A DNA stretch of 64,000 nt, taken from positions 18,088,822-18,152,821 of the forward strand of contig CAIIXF020000008.1 in NCBI GenBank assembly GCA_903813345.2, given 5' to 3'. The position numbers and the translations under genes are program-made. Of this stretch, positions 25,215 to 35,689 are shown in pieces. Below the pieces are notes generated by a model that worked only from the letters and a program-made list of their open reading frames with translations, ran no database searches and was not told the DNA's origin. Numbering within the stretch: the first letter of the stretch is position 1; each line of letters opens with the position of its first letter. The stretch comes from Owenia fusiformis. Taxonomy: Eukaryota; Annelida; Polychaeta; Sabellida; Oweniidae.

Positions 25215-25365
25215 GTCAGATAAGCTTCGTCTCCATACACCTCAAACTTGAATCCACCTGATTTCTTTTTGTGGGGCAATTTGAAAGACAATGTGTACCA
25301 AAACAATCCTGAGACAATTGCTGACCTAAAGAAGGCAATAAATGCTAAATGTAATGCCATAACAA
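25215..25365 (+). pseudogene. Mariner transposase C-terminal fragment, right arm
   Basis: Plus-strand translation gives SNLNPPDFFLWGNLKDNVYQ then NNPETIADLKKAI. It is the mirror copy of the left-arm fragment. The catalytic Asp of the DLNP motif is Asn here. Upstream codons include stops, so it is dead. Confidence 0.8.
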
Positions 25366-26414
25366 GGTCTGAATATGTAAGGGTATTTGCCATATGTATC
25401 CAGTTCTGCGTTGGTCTCAATTGCGCCTATTTGGAGCATGTTATGTAAATGATCATAGCTCCTGAACCAGTTGACTGGTTGTATTGACACTTTCCATAGG
25501 ACTGTCATGATGTATGCAAAATTTCATTGATGTCACTAGTCTAGTTTAGGAGATATTGCCTATTTCAGTGGTCTCCTTTTTTTCCGGTCACCCTGTATAT
25601 TTATGCCCAGTCGAATTGTACGAAAAATATTCATAAGAACATTTTTTTCATGAGCCAGGCCACTGTATCTTCCCTTTGTGAAAATTTTATCCAGATTCAT
25701 TCAGTAGTTATTGAGATATTAATTATTTAGTCCAGGCATATCATTTTTTGCACTCTTTGAAAAATAAGCCAGATGCGTGGGATATATTTGCTGAAATAAG
25801 GCAGCATGGTAAAGGTTAAGGTCATATCTGATAATTGCTGCAATAAACATGGCAAAGGGGGGACTCATTGACTAGTAATGTGGTGTGAAATTGAACTTTA
25901 TTTTGACAGAACATTAACTTTTAAAATGACTGTAACTTTTTTCCCATTTGAGAGTTAAACCATGATACTTGGCAAATCAATGTAACTTTGGATAAGCTTT
26001 AAAATGATATATGACACATACTATGAGGACACTGTAATATGTCTGCCTAGGGGGGGGCATACTTTCGGGACACCCTGTATTTGAACAAACTTCAATGTAT
26101 TTCTCTTCCAGGTATTTACCAAATGGAATACAGTATTACTTGCACACAATCAAATTATATCAATTTTATATTGATGTTTTTGAAATATCTCAGAAGGTGA
26201 AGATTTAGAAAAGAATATTGATACACTCCATGATTATCAAACATTTCAATTAACGTCTTCAGACGCATGAGGGACTGTAATAATGGAAAAGTAAACACCT
26301 CTTTCTTTAGAGTTCCTTTAGTATTTCTGAGAGCACGAATGCAGCAGATTTTGAGATTAAAGCACTATTAGGGTATGTGGTAATTAGGAAGGAAAAAACA
26401 CAGATTCATTCAAC

Positions 26415-26592
26415 CATGGGCTTCAGGGGCATAGCCAGTAAATATCAAGGGGGTGCCTCGTGCGATTCTTTGGGTTTGCATCACTGTGAGCAAAGTGAGG
26501 AGGGTAATTTACATTATAGATGGTGGATTCTAAGCACCCATCTAAGCGATCTCACCCATCACACCCCCTCCCCCCAGCTATGCCCATGGGCT
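26415..26592. repeat. Inverted-end G-tract element, second copy
   Basis: GGGGCATAGCCAGTAAATAT at the left and a C run followed by CAGCTATGCCCATGGG at the right. Same family as 22,828-22,998. Confidence 0.6.
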
Positions 26593-26630
26593 TTCTCTTG
26601 AAACTATCTCAACTATCGTAGACTTATCTA

Positions 26631-26796
26631 GTTCCAATCCCATTCTGGTCTTGGGAGCGTTCAATAGAAGCTTAAACGTTTCGATTTAGGCTGGTGTTTA
26701 GAATTGCAAGAAAAGTGTCCTTTGCTAGATTTTTTACTTTTGAAATTTGACATGCACTTTTATGGAATGCTCCCAGGAAAAGAATTGGATTGGAAC
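26631..26796. repeat. Short MITE with about 33-bp inverted ends
   Basis: Left GTTCCAATCCCATTCTGGTC and TTGGGAGCGTTC are mirrored on the right by GAATGCTCCCAGG and AGAATTGGATTGGAAC. The interior is AT-rich and non-coding. Lies between the two divergent genes. Confidence 0.6.
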
Positions 26797-27673
26797 CTGG
26801 GGATTGGAACGAGCTAAAGCCTTCTACAAGGTTAGATAGACCATGGATAGACATAGACATCAGAAGTAGAGTGAAAGAGTGTTATTCAACTAAAATATAA
26901 TTGCACTGTGTGGGTATGATGATTCGAACAAACTCTGGAATCATCTCAAGCTAAAATGTATATAAATAAAGAAAAATGCAGCAGTGAAAGTGAAACAGAA
27001 AATTAATCATCAGATGATGATCATGAAAAATAATCTGAGAGTAAACACCTTTTTTACAGCCCCAGTGGTGAAGTTCTATAAGTTTTACTACATGCAATAC
27101 CACAAAGAACAGTTTATCAATATATTTCATGTACTTACTTGCCACAAAACCTTTATAAACAGCTATGAAATACTAAAATTCAATTATATTTGGAATATTT
27201 TGATTTTTCTGACAGTACCATTTTGTTTAAGTCACGTGACGCAACTAGTCTCGAAATTTATTTTAATTTTCCTTCAAATACTATTTAGTTGATAAATATT
27301 TGGCTACAATTATACAATAAAGGATCATAAAGTGAAATAAAGATTTGTTTTCAAGAATTTGATAAACACATTCTTCTCATTTATTACTAAACTTGCTTAT
27401 TTCATTTTATTTAATTGATTTTACCCTAATTTTTAGTCCGTTATTTGTTCAGTGTCAGAAAATGGACATTTGCATCGATTCAGACGATTTATATAGCATT
27501 TCAAATGAACCCAGTCAATATCCATGTCTAACTGATATTAAGGATCACAATAAAATAGTTGTCTTATTTTGTCTTGGTACAAGATAAGTGCAAAAGAAAG
27601 TCTGCTCCCGGACGTATATTCCGAGGTGAAGCAGACGAGGAGAAGACAAATATTTTCAAAATTGTCTTCCGAG

Positions 27674-30600
27674 ATGTCTTCTGCGCGGAGACGTCAGCGA
27701 TCAAAACCGTCTGGTAAGTATGCTAAAGTTAAGATAATCTACCTATCTTTCGCCAAGGTTAGAATTGAAAACTTATCAAATCTAAAAGATTGATGAAATT
27801 GAGTCGCAAAGTTTATCGACTGCTATGAAAAACATTCTGCTACAATGTCGCCATATTGTTTTGGAAAATGACAACAATGTTGCAAGTTGTGATTTACATC
27901 AAAAGACACCGGCATCGGATTCTGTGGATGAGCATTTCCACACTTCGTTACACAAATAATTCAAAAATGATGATTTAGCCATAATTTATGAGTGATTTAT
28001 TGTATATTTTAGAGTATTATTTTTGAATATTTTATCAGCCATCTTGAAATTGATGTCTGCTTGTGCAGACTATACATTCACTAAAATTATCAATTTATAT
28101 CTGACATGTAATTTCTATCTGTTGATACCTTACATTTCAAAAACTCCCACCCCAAGACAGTAATAAGTCCCAAACTGCAATAATGCCTAAAATGATTTTT
28201 ATGAATTTACGATTATCCGGGAAAATCTCATGCTTACATGTACGATTGTCACTGTTAGTAGGTTTTCAAATTTCTATCTGCCTTGTCGGGTTTTTCAATA
28301 CGTAATCCCATGTTCAAACTATGTCCTGTTTATAATTATATATTTTTTTGTTCCTTCAGCCTCAGCCAGTTCTTCGTCAGATGTGGACAATGCTATTCTT
28401 GAAGCTTTACGACGTCCACCAATCAACCAAATGACTTACAATAAACAAGGGGGTCAAGATATAGATGATGCAAATGTACAAAGTGGAAGAGATTCACCTT
28501 TTATGATGTTTGACGCCCTTTCCCAGGTGGCATCTATGGCATTTGAGGCTGAGGAAGAGGAAAAAGAAAAGAAACCAATTCCAAAGAAGGTGAAACCATT
28601 ACTCTACTTAATGTTGAGACTATCTATATTACTCAATTTTTACTGTACTTCTTCATACAGATAAAACTCAAAACATTGAAAAAATTACCAACCCTTCTGT
28701 AAGCCATCTTGTTCTGGAGACTCCCTCCTTCAGAAGTTGTTTTTATAGAGCAGGACCAGAATGGGTACTGTTTTTGTTCCATAGCTTAACGATAGTGAGA
28801 TGGATACAGATATCTCCATCCTGCTCCTTGGATACAGTATACATTCCTGCATGTTATGTACCTAGAGCAGGGATACATTGGGTATATGGTATTATTATCA
28901 TTAATGTTCTTTGTTATAGATTACTCAAAGAAGTGTCCAATCATTAAGTGTGTTAAACCTGGATCAGATCCGACAACTTTCTGAGAAAACTCTAATCAAC
29001 ATGTTCTCTGAGATGACTGGTGATGAGATAAAGAAGAACTATACATATACTTGTATTTTGATGCCCTCTAGATGTTGCGCTAGTATAACAAGTTTTGGGA
29101 ATGAGAGCAAGGCAAGGTTTCAGATGAAGGACCACCTACAGGAACATATTGTTAATCTTATCAAGGAGTCTGAAGGTACAGTGTGTGCAGGCCGGTAGCC
29201 AGGAGGGGTTCAATGGGTTCAGGCGAACCCCCCTGGCCAAAAATTCTTTCAAGATCATGCAGTTTTTCACCATGCTAAGCACTTTTTAAGTGATTTTGGC
29301 CATTTTTGGACCAAAATTGTCAAAAGTGAACCCCCCTAGAATTTTTCAAAAAGTGAACCCCCTTGGCAAATCCTGGCTGCGGGCCTGGTGTGTAATATTA
29401 GAGCAAACAGATGTAAAACATTGTTGAAATTGTATAAATGCCAAGTATTATGCCACCTTGTGAAAAGTGTGAACTTATACTCTGAAATTTTGACTGAACA
29501 GAGTTCACTTTAGAATCAAAAACTGATGTGTTCATTGTATCCAGGAACATGTTTTTTAATACAATTTTAAGACCTGAAAAAAGTAAATCTTGATTTGACA
29601 TTGATTCCTAAAACTTTTTTTTTTTATTTATGCCCTCAATGAAGTCACATCTCCATCTCTTGTATTTTTCTAGTTGAACCAGGGACCTCTTGTTTGAGGT
29701 TATTTGCTAAATGCAAGAATGCAATATCAGAGGTGGCGTTAACGCAATTTTTTACGTTTTTTACTCACATTTTTGCAACTCTGACGCAAATATTCATTGT
29801 CTACCGAGTCTTTCTGACGCACGTTTGTTTCACATGCAAAATCCCCGCTTGGTACTTGGTTAAATTGATCCCTATACGTGAAAATACGTGATTGATCAAA
29901 TTTATAATTTTGCTAATTCCGGAAATCTAACATTTCGTTCAGCGCAATCGAGCCTCCTTCCTACCGATCATTTTCTTATTTCGGTATTTCATATAATTTT
30001 TAAAGCCCTGTGATTCAGATTCAATGATAAACTTGAAAACATTGATCGATCCCTCGATTTGTTTATCTCTTGTGCTAGGGGGCGTATCAAAAATGCAATA
30101 AAACGAACATAACTTTGAACAATAATTTATTAATTTCATACTCCCTTCTAAGGATTTTAGTGATCGTATATTTATCTAAATTACCGCATAAAATCTTTCC
30201 TTGAATGTTCACACGCTAGATTTACGAACCTTTAGTTTCCTTCGCAAGTTCGCAAAATTCCTTCGCTAAGTTAGCAAGTTTCCTTGAGCCGTCCCCTTCA
30301 TCAGCATGCGCAGATGTAATGCGCAGTAGGTTTATCAATGGTGCTCACAGTGACCGATTTATCGTAAGTTTTCACCAAGTATTTTCAATTAACTCCCTCA
30401 AGTTAAGATCTTCGATTCACTAGATCTGAAGCTGATCCTATGAAGATAGATAATGGGCACATGAAAATCCAGTCGATCGCACATTAAGGGGGGTAATGAT
30501 GATAAATTAGGTATGAAAACAAATCTACTTTCGGTTTCATTTTATAATTACAAGATTCTACCGTATTCAATTTAAATGATGCCCAGTATTGTGGTCGGAC

Positions 30601-33600
30601 TTATATTGCCGTTTTAGACTTTGGAATGATTGCAAAAATGTTGAATTTCAACATGAAACGCTTTGACCCCAATTTGTGTAACTCCACACAGGGAGAAACT
30701 CCTCTCCCACTCCATTCACACCCATGACTCGCTGGACCAGATAATCAGATGATTAATAGTGACATTTTTCTTGCAATTGCCTAATTAATTAATTGTTAGT
30801 TGTTAATGTGCTATAAGAGTACAATAAAAGGTATGCACAAAATCAAAAAATAGATTTTGTATGTGGTTTCTACATTTTGTATGCATTTTTACTCAAGAAA
30901 AACACCTTTATAGCTTTGACTCAACTTTTTTTCTTGTGACTCACTTTTTTGAAACTACCTGAGTCATGATGACTCACAAAAATATATGCCTACCGCCACC
31001 GCTGAATATTGATCAATGGCGTAGCGTCATATACGCATAAAACGCCATGGCGTACTCTCAAAATTTAGAAAACAGTTGATTTTTTATATTGATTTACCCC
31101 ACACTTCAAAAATGGCTAATAATTTATATTCTATTCGTCCATAATAGTCGGAATTTCGTATTTCAAACCCCCCAGAACGCTTCAAATGCTATCTCATTTT
31201 CCTTTTCACTTTCTTTTTTTTCTTGGGGGGACCTCCCCCGAACCCCCCTCAAAGCACGTCTATTTCGCTTACTCGCGGCTTACACTCACAAAATACCCAC
31301 GCTACGCCACTGTTGATACAGGGTATCCTATCAGTTACAATTAAACCTGCTTTGGTGCCGACCTGTTCTCAGTGATCAGCATTAAGCTATGTTCATAAAA
31401 AGTGTGTAGTGAACGCCTACTAATTTTTTGCAGATCCAAAGGTTTTCAATATCCACATAGATTTTACCACACCATACTCTAATTTATACATTAATGAACT
31501 GTGTTTGTAGCACCTGGAGGGGGAAGAATCAAGTTTACATCGGAACCACTCCATGCCAGGAAAAGACGACTATCAGGTAGAGTCTTAATTCTTTAATATT
31601 CATTTAATTGAACAACACATATTCTTAATAGAAATGGAAATTATTTAAAAACCTCTTCATGCAGTTAGTGATATTTTAAAGTCACAAAATGTACAAGAAA
31701 TTCCCATCACATGTGGTTCTAATCCTATTAGTGTGTTTTAACTAGATAAAAGAGAGACATTAGATAATGTATAGGTAAAATATTTTAACTGATTCAGAGA
31801 TGCGCGTACCTATTAGACTTTGGGGTCGGCCAAGTGGTGTAGAGCACTGAACACACCTAGCTAGACGCTGTCACCGTGATCATGATGTCATGAGTTTGAG
31901 ATCTGTGAGCTCCTTGCGTTTATTCAATTAATTATTTATAGCCAGTTTAAACTGTTACTGTTACAGGCAAAAAGCCTATCATTACCAGAAATCGTAACAA
32001 GGAGAAGGAGTCACCACAACAGCAACCACAACTCAAACCAAAGAAGATGAAAAGGTTGAGGGAAAAAAAGCCCATTAAGAAAGACACTGATGCTGATTCA
32101 GAAGATTCCTCAATGTTTACTCTCCTAAAGAACAAACCAAATGACTCAACTGATGAGATCGAAGCAGGGTTTGGGAGTCTATCTGAAACTGATAAACGTA
32201 TAGCAGAGAATGAACAGTTTATAACAGATTTACTTAACAGAAATCAGCCTCATCATGATCATTGTTATACAACCATATTTGGTAAGAGGCGGGGCATAGA
32301 ATGGATGCATTATGAGCTGGACTCTGACTCCGCCCCTGAAGATGAGGAGTATTTACAATCACGTACAAATGCTAAGATAAATAATCCCCGTGAAATCACT
32401 ACTTTGGCTCCTACTGGACAGTTTAAACTTCCATCAAAGTTGAAGGTTATGGGGCCAATTTTAGCTGGTAAACAGAACACGTCGGGACCTGGAGAAAGAA
32501 ACCCTGTGTTGAGGATGACTAGGATTCCTGTCACTCCAGATGGCACGCCCATATTTAGTAACGAAGAAGTCGTTCAAGCAGAGAAAACTCTCCCTGACAG
32601 TGACACAACAGGAGAAAGTAAGTACCATTCACCAAAAATTATCAACTATTCCCAATTCAATTAAATATAAGACAGTGACTGAATGCTGTTTCAAAAATTT
32701 ATGATCAGAATTAAATTGCATTTAAAATACTTGCATTAAATGCCTCTATACCTAAAATCTTATCACAGCCCCAACTGATTCTAAATTCATTCACTTTTTC
32801 TGTACACTATTTTATGCTTTGAACTGAAAAAATGTAACTGTCCGAACTGTTAACTATAATTATTTATTTATATTTTCCTCCAGGGCCATATCCTCCCATG
32901 CCCAAATTTGAGCTGGCTAAGAAAGGTCGCATGGATTGTCTAGAAGAGGACCTAGCTATACAAGACCTCTCATCAGATGAGAGCTTAAACGATGAACAAA
33001 TGAAGAAACGACGAAAGAAAAACCCTGTCATCGGGACTGCAGAGTGGGAGCGTAGACTTGCATTGAAGTGCATAAGAGAGCTGAGATTAAAGAAGAGAGA
33101 TGATACCACAAGGGCGATACTGGAGTGTAAGATCTGTAGAGATAAGACATTCACTGCCACAGCAACACTGATGTACCATTATAGGAGTCATGCAGGTAAG
33201 ATGGGTTTGAGTAGTCTAGCTTACACAACTTCATGTAAACACAAATCACCCAGTCAGTTGTGTAATGTGGAGAGTTATTATGAAGTAAAAGCAATGCCAT
33301 ATACACCCTGTACTTACATTTATATTCATTTTGAGGTACCTATTATGTATCTCATATGATACAAGTATGAAAAAAGGAAAAACAGGTCATATAACATATT
33401 GGTCATTGGAGTAAATCAGAATGATTTAAGTAAACAGGTGCTGCAACTAAAAGTACATTATTATGTATGATACCTTATTTAGTGTACCGCAAGACGAATT
33501 TAGTTTAAATTTGTATCATCTTGTATTAAGCCCTATTTTGCCCTGTTTTGCCCATATAAGATAGTGACAAAAAATTGATGAAATCCTACAACTTGCATTT

Positions 33601-34878
33601 CAGTTTGCATTACAGCTATTGCTATTACATTAAATTAATTACATTAAAAGTGACATCTGCTGGTGTCAGTGGCTTGATTCTTAGACTTATTTGTTTGCAT
33701 AACATGTATACTTTTTCATTTGTTTATTCATGTCAGGTATCAAGCCATTCATGTGTCTGATCTGTGGGACAACATTCACCCGACAACACAGTCTCAACTA
33801 CCACATGTTAATACACAACAACCAGAGCAGATTCACATGTAAAGAGTGTGGACGCAAGTTTAGGCATCCAAGCCACTTTAAGGTAATTACCAAATACTAA
33901 ATCAGCTGTTATAAGAGACTATAAGGGATAGAGACAAATTATCAGAAATATTTCACTTTTGCTATGATTGTATCATCCCATTTCATCTGATCTCTCGGAA
34001 TAATCCTGTGCAGTGGTTTTTACAGTTTATTTTAATAATATTTTATTTCTGTCACAGGTTTACTAAAAAATATTACAAGTAAAATACTTATATTAAAAAC
34101 CCTACAGTCATCATCTAAAAGTATAAATTCTCATGAATTGATTTGAAACACAATTGTAAAAATTTATTTTTTTCTTGTTGCCCATTGTGTAAAGTGGTTT
34201 CATTTTATATATAATTGTTTCATGAACCAGAGCATTGATATAATATTAAGCAATTTTAACATGCTACAGCTAAATTAATCTACATCAACATTGCAACATT
34301 TAATTGTAAAACAACACTTGACAATATTGTCTTATTCATTATAAGTGGTGTAGAATTGAGAAATAAAAATATCTTACTGAAAACGAAGCTCGGAAGTTCT
34401 TCCATCTTGTTATGCTGAGTACCAGTGATTATATAACATTATTTTTATTCCATGATATCATTGATTCAATTTGCAGGAACACCTGAGAAGACACACTGGT
34501 GAGACACCCTTTGAATGCACAGACTGTCCCTTCAAGTTCAAGACACGGAACACTTACAAACGTCATCTTAAAACTAGACATGGCAAACTACTCACAGCCA
34601 ATGGAATCTCAGAAATGCCCGCTGATGAATTTGCAAGAGTGAAAACTAAGCCATATCGCTACCGTCAAAACAACTATGTTGACGTGTTTCCCAATATGAA
34701 TGACGTTAAATACAATGAAAAAAGTGAACATATGACCCAGCGGGAGGACAAAGCAGAGGTGGTATTAAATACTACCCAAAATCCTTCATTTCCTGAAATT
34801 GCTAGTACAAGTAAACCACAAACTTATGACAGTGTGGTTTCTATAAGGGATGCTTTGGGACCCCCAATAAGTCCATAA
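27674..34878 (+). CDS. Four-C2H2 zinc-finger protein, whole coding region
   Basis: Eight exons: 27674-27713, 28360-28589, 28920-29175, 31511-31576, 31967-32617, 32884-33195, 33737-33882, 34477-34878. All introns are GT-AG, every junction keeps frame, and the total is 2,103 nt, 700 aa. The N-terminus is basic (MSSARRRQRSKPS) and Ser/acidic-rich. A Cys/His module lies at about aa 130-170, a long Lys/Glu-rich linker at 200-415, and C2H2 fingers at about aa 495, 521, 549 and 577. The linkers are TGETPF-like only between the last two fingers. Probably a nuclear sequence-specific DNA-binding factor. I do not recognise a named orthologue. The start is the first ATG in frame before a good GTAAGT donor, though upstream in-frame sequence is open back to 27,569 without another ATG. 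AATAAA at 35,555 is a plausible polyadenylation signal. Confidence 0.88.
28360..28589 (+). CDS. Zinc-finger gene exon 2
   Basis: Reads Ser-rich ASASSSSDVDNAILEALRRP, then DSPFMMFDALSQVASMAFEA and an EEEEKEKKPIPKK end. The acceptor TTCCTTCAG follows a T-rich tract. A second AG six bases later (CAGCCTCAG) would also keep frame, so two isoforms differing by two residues are possible. Donor AAG/GTGAAA. Confidence 0.85.
28920..29175 (+). CDS. Zinc-finger gene exon 3, atypical Cys/His module
   Basis: Encodes ITQRSVQSLSVLNLDQIRQL, a helical stretch, then YTYTCILMPSRCC, TSFGNESKARFQMKDHLQEH and IVNLIKESE. The order C-x6-C-C ... H-x3-H, with 'MKDHLQEHI' as the His helix, looks like a non-canonical zinc-binding finger with a longer loop. 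Donor GAAG/GTACAG. An R1 repeat begins 12 bp after the exon. Confidence 0.85.
29188..29387 (+). repeat. Dispersed 200-bp repeat, family R1, intact copy
   Basis: CAGGCCGGTAGCCAGG left end, CCTGGCTGCGGGCCTG right end, with the standard interior blocks. Intronic in the zinc-finger gene, immediately after exon 3. Confidence 0.8.
29388..31510. other. Zinc-finger gene intron 3, no further exon seen
   Basis: A T-rich AG at 29,676 is followed by an open frame in phase with exon 3 (EPGTSCLRLFAKCKN), but it runs into AT-rich sequence with no usable donor. The exon at 31,511 already fits the phase. Contains an inverted-end element at 31,017-31,313. Confidence 0.6.
31017..31313. repeat. Inverted-end element (GGCGTAGCG type)
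   Basis: CAATGGCGTAGCGTCATATA at the left and CCCACGCTACGCCACTG at the right are inverse. The interior has a G run next to a C run (GGGGGGACCTCCCCC). About 300 bp, intronic. Confidence 0.6.
31511..31576 (+). CDS. Zinc-finger gene exon 4 (66 bp)
   Basis: Reads APGGGRIKFTSEPLHARKRR plus LS, a short basic segment, possibly a nuclear-localisation signal (ARKRRL). Acceptor TTTGTAG, donor CAG/GTAGAG, phase 1 both sides. Confidence 0.8.
31820..31912 (+). repeat. tRNA-derived SINE head (candidate)
   Basis: GGTCGGCCAAGTGGTGTAGA and GCACTGAACACACCTAGC resemble the D-arm half and box A of a tRNA with a long variable region. About 50 bp later GAGTTTGAGATCTG resembles box B. The spacing is about right for an RNA polymerase III promoter. 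The acceptor stem does not close, so this is a degenerate SINE, not a tRNA gene. Intronic in the zinc-finger gene. Confidence 0.45.
31967..32617 (+). CDS. Zinc-finger gene exon 5, charged linker
   Basis: Lys-rich start (NRNKEKESPQQQPQLKPKK), acidic DADSEDSS, then a motif-like block TTIFGKRRGIEWMHYELDSD and a conserved-looking end RNPVLRMTRIPVTPDGTPIF. No known domain is recognised. Composition suggests a mostly disordered region with two short ordered motifs. Confidence 0.88.
32884..33195 (+). CDS. Zinc-finger gene exon 6, first C2H2 finger
   Basis: Opens PYPPMPKFELAKKGRMDCLE, then a KKRRKKNP basic cluster and EWERRLALKCIRELRLKKRD. It ends with finger 1: ECKICRDKTFTATATLMYHY and RSHAG, a C-x2-C-x13-H-x3-H finger. 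Confidence 0.9.
33196..33736. other. Zinc-finger gene intron 6
   Basis: 541 bp between the exon with finger 1 and the exon with fingers 2-3. The frame open past 33,195 is intron read-through, and no repeat was recognised. Confidence 0.7.
33737..33882 (+). CDS. Zinc-finger gene exon 7, fingers 2 and 3
   Basis: Finger 2 is FMCLICGTTFTRQHSLNYHM with the second His in MLIH. Finger 3 begins FTCKECGRKFRHPSHFK and its two His residues come from exon 8, so the intron splits a finger. Canonical C-x2-C and Phe/Leu positions. Confidence 0.93.
34477..34878 (+). CDS. Zinc-finger gene last exon, finger 4 and C-terminal tail
   Basis: EHLRRHTGETPF finishes finger 3 and supplies the classic linker. FECTDCPFKFKTRNTYKRHL with KTRH is finger 4. 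About 100 residues of non-finger tail follow (GISEMPADEFARV, IRDALGPPISP) before TAA at 34,876-34,878. Confidence 0.93.
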   Translation, partial: EHLRRHTGETPFECTDCPFKFKTRNTYKRHLKTRHGKLLTANGISEMPADEFARVKTKPYRYRQNNYVDVFPNMNDVKYNEKSEHMTQREDKAEVVLNTTQNPSFPEIASTSKPQTYDSVVSIRDALGPPISP

Positions 34879-35554
34879 AGACCCACTCTTGTGTGATCCT
34901 GAACATGTACATTGACTGATGGAGGGTTTGGATGCCCATAATTTTGAAATGTGATCCTGCTCCCTGCTAGAGGCCTTCAATCAATCCATTTTGTATATTA
35001 GATAATTAAGGAAGGAATATCCATATTGATTGAAAAAGAGCTTAAATTCTAAGATGAAGAAATTGTGAAACTTTTGTCATAGGCTGATATGGCTGGGTCG
35101 TATATTATGTACATTGACTTACTATACACTCAGAGGTTTATGGTATTTTTGAAGAAGGAAAAACTTGGTGAAGACAAAAAGAAAAATCATTGGAAATCAT
35201 AACAATGAAAGCAAACAGTCATACAATTTCTAAAAATGGGTTATTTTGGTATTAACAGCCTCAGAAAATTTCCTGATGCTAATGAAACCCTTGTGTACTT
35301 CTGATACTCATGTTTATCTTGTTTTACACCATGTATTTAAAATATCTATGTTTACATTGTATTGTACATACTCTCATTCCTATAATCATAAAGAGTAATT
35401 GTAGTATGAATTGTTTATTTTTACAAACGTAGCACCCAGCTAGGTAGCCTGCTCTATATATAGGGTATGTAAAAATTAGCATAGCTGGTCTATATTCACA
35501 GAACTACAGAGTGGGCAAAGAAAGTTGCTTTATATATACTTTACTGTTCATCTA

Positions 35555-35560
35555 AATAAA
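35555..35560 (+). terminator. Candidate polyadenylation signal of the zinc-finger gene
   Basis: AATAAA about 680 nt after the stop codon and upstream of the 117-bp array, in the same strand as the gene. Other AATAAA-like words occur nearer, but this one is the best hexamer in the likely 3' UTR. Confidence 0.4.
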
Positions 35561-35689
35561 GAAACAAGCGCCAATACTAGTACATGTACATTTACATATT
35601 ATGGCCACCCTGTACAAAAGTATCATATTACCTTAGAAGTCCATATGCTTCATGGTATTGTATCGTGAGAACTCATTTATGGTATATGG

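Larger units (their letters stand above)
24617..25595. mobile_element. Mariner-type foldback element, innermost of the nest
   Basis: Perfect inverted termini CAGGGTGACCGGAAAAAAAG with TA on both flanks. Inverted similarity extends several hundred bp into each side. Each arm carries the same 3' part of a mariner-family transposase, outward-facing: the minus strand of 24,895-25,020 and the plus strand of 25,215-25,365. Hence the structure is two element 3' halves joined head to head, with nothing of the 5' half left. Confidence 0.85.
24139..25819 (+). mobile_element. piggyBac-like element inside the outer transposon
   Basis: Bounded by TTAA on both sides. The left terminus TTAACCTTTAGCGTGCTGCC is inverse to the right terminus TTAACCTTTACCATGCTGCC. 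TTAA targets and C-rich ends of this kind are characteristic of piggyBac. A short frame begins at 24,403. The right half after the inner insertion is degenerate and I cannot recognise the catalytic core, so the element is probably deleted and non-autonomous. Confidence 0.75.
23763..26077. mobile_element. Outer TA-flanked DNA transposon of a three-level nest
   Basis: Left terminus CATGGTGTCCCGAAAGTATG and right terminus (inverse) CAGGGTGTCCCGAAAGTATG are each flanked by TA. Inverted similarity continues about 170 bp inward, through AAGCTTATCC, CCAAGTATCATGGTT and TCAAATG blocks. The ends and TA target fit the Tc1/mariner group. The only coding remnants lie in the elements inserted into it, so this is probably a non-autonomous shell. 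Confidence 0.8.

Noticed and set aside
26984-27292. 102-codon frame in the intergenic region
   Set aside because: Aromatic/Lys-rich AT-driven frame without domain, splice or start context.
27393-27587. Frame starting just upstream of the zinc-finger gene
   Set aside because: Not linked to the downstream exons by phase and without recognisable sequence; probably 5' UTR or promoter region.
29676-29891. Open frame after an AG near 29,676, in phase with zinc-finger exon 3
   Set aside because: No GT donor before the frame degenerates into AT-rich sequence, and skipping to 31,511 already gives a perfect phase and composition match.
31820-31912. Functional tRNA gene
   Set aside because: No closing acceptor stem and several mismatched arms; kept only as a SINE candidate.
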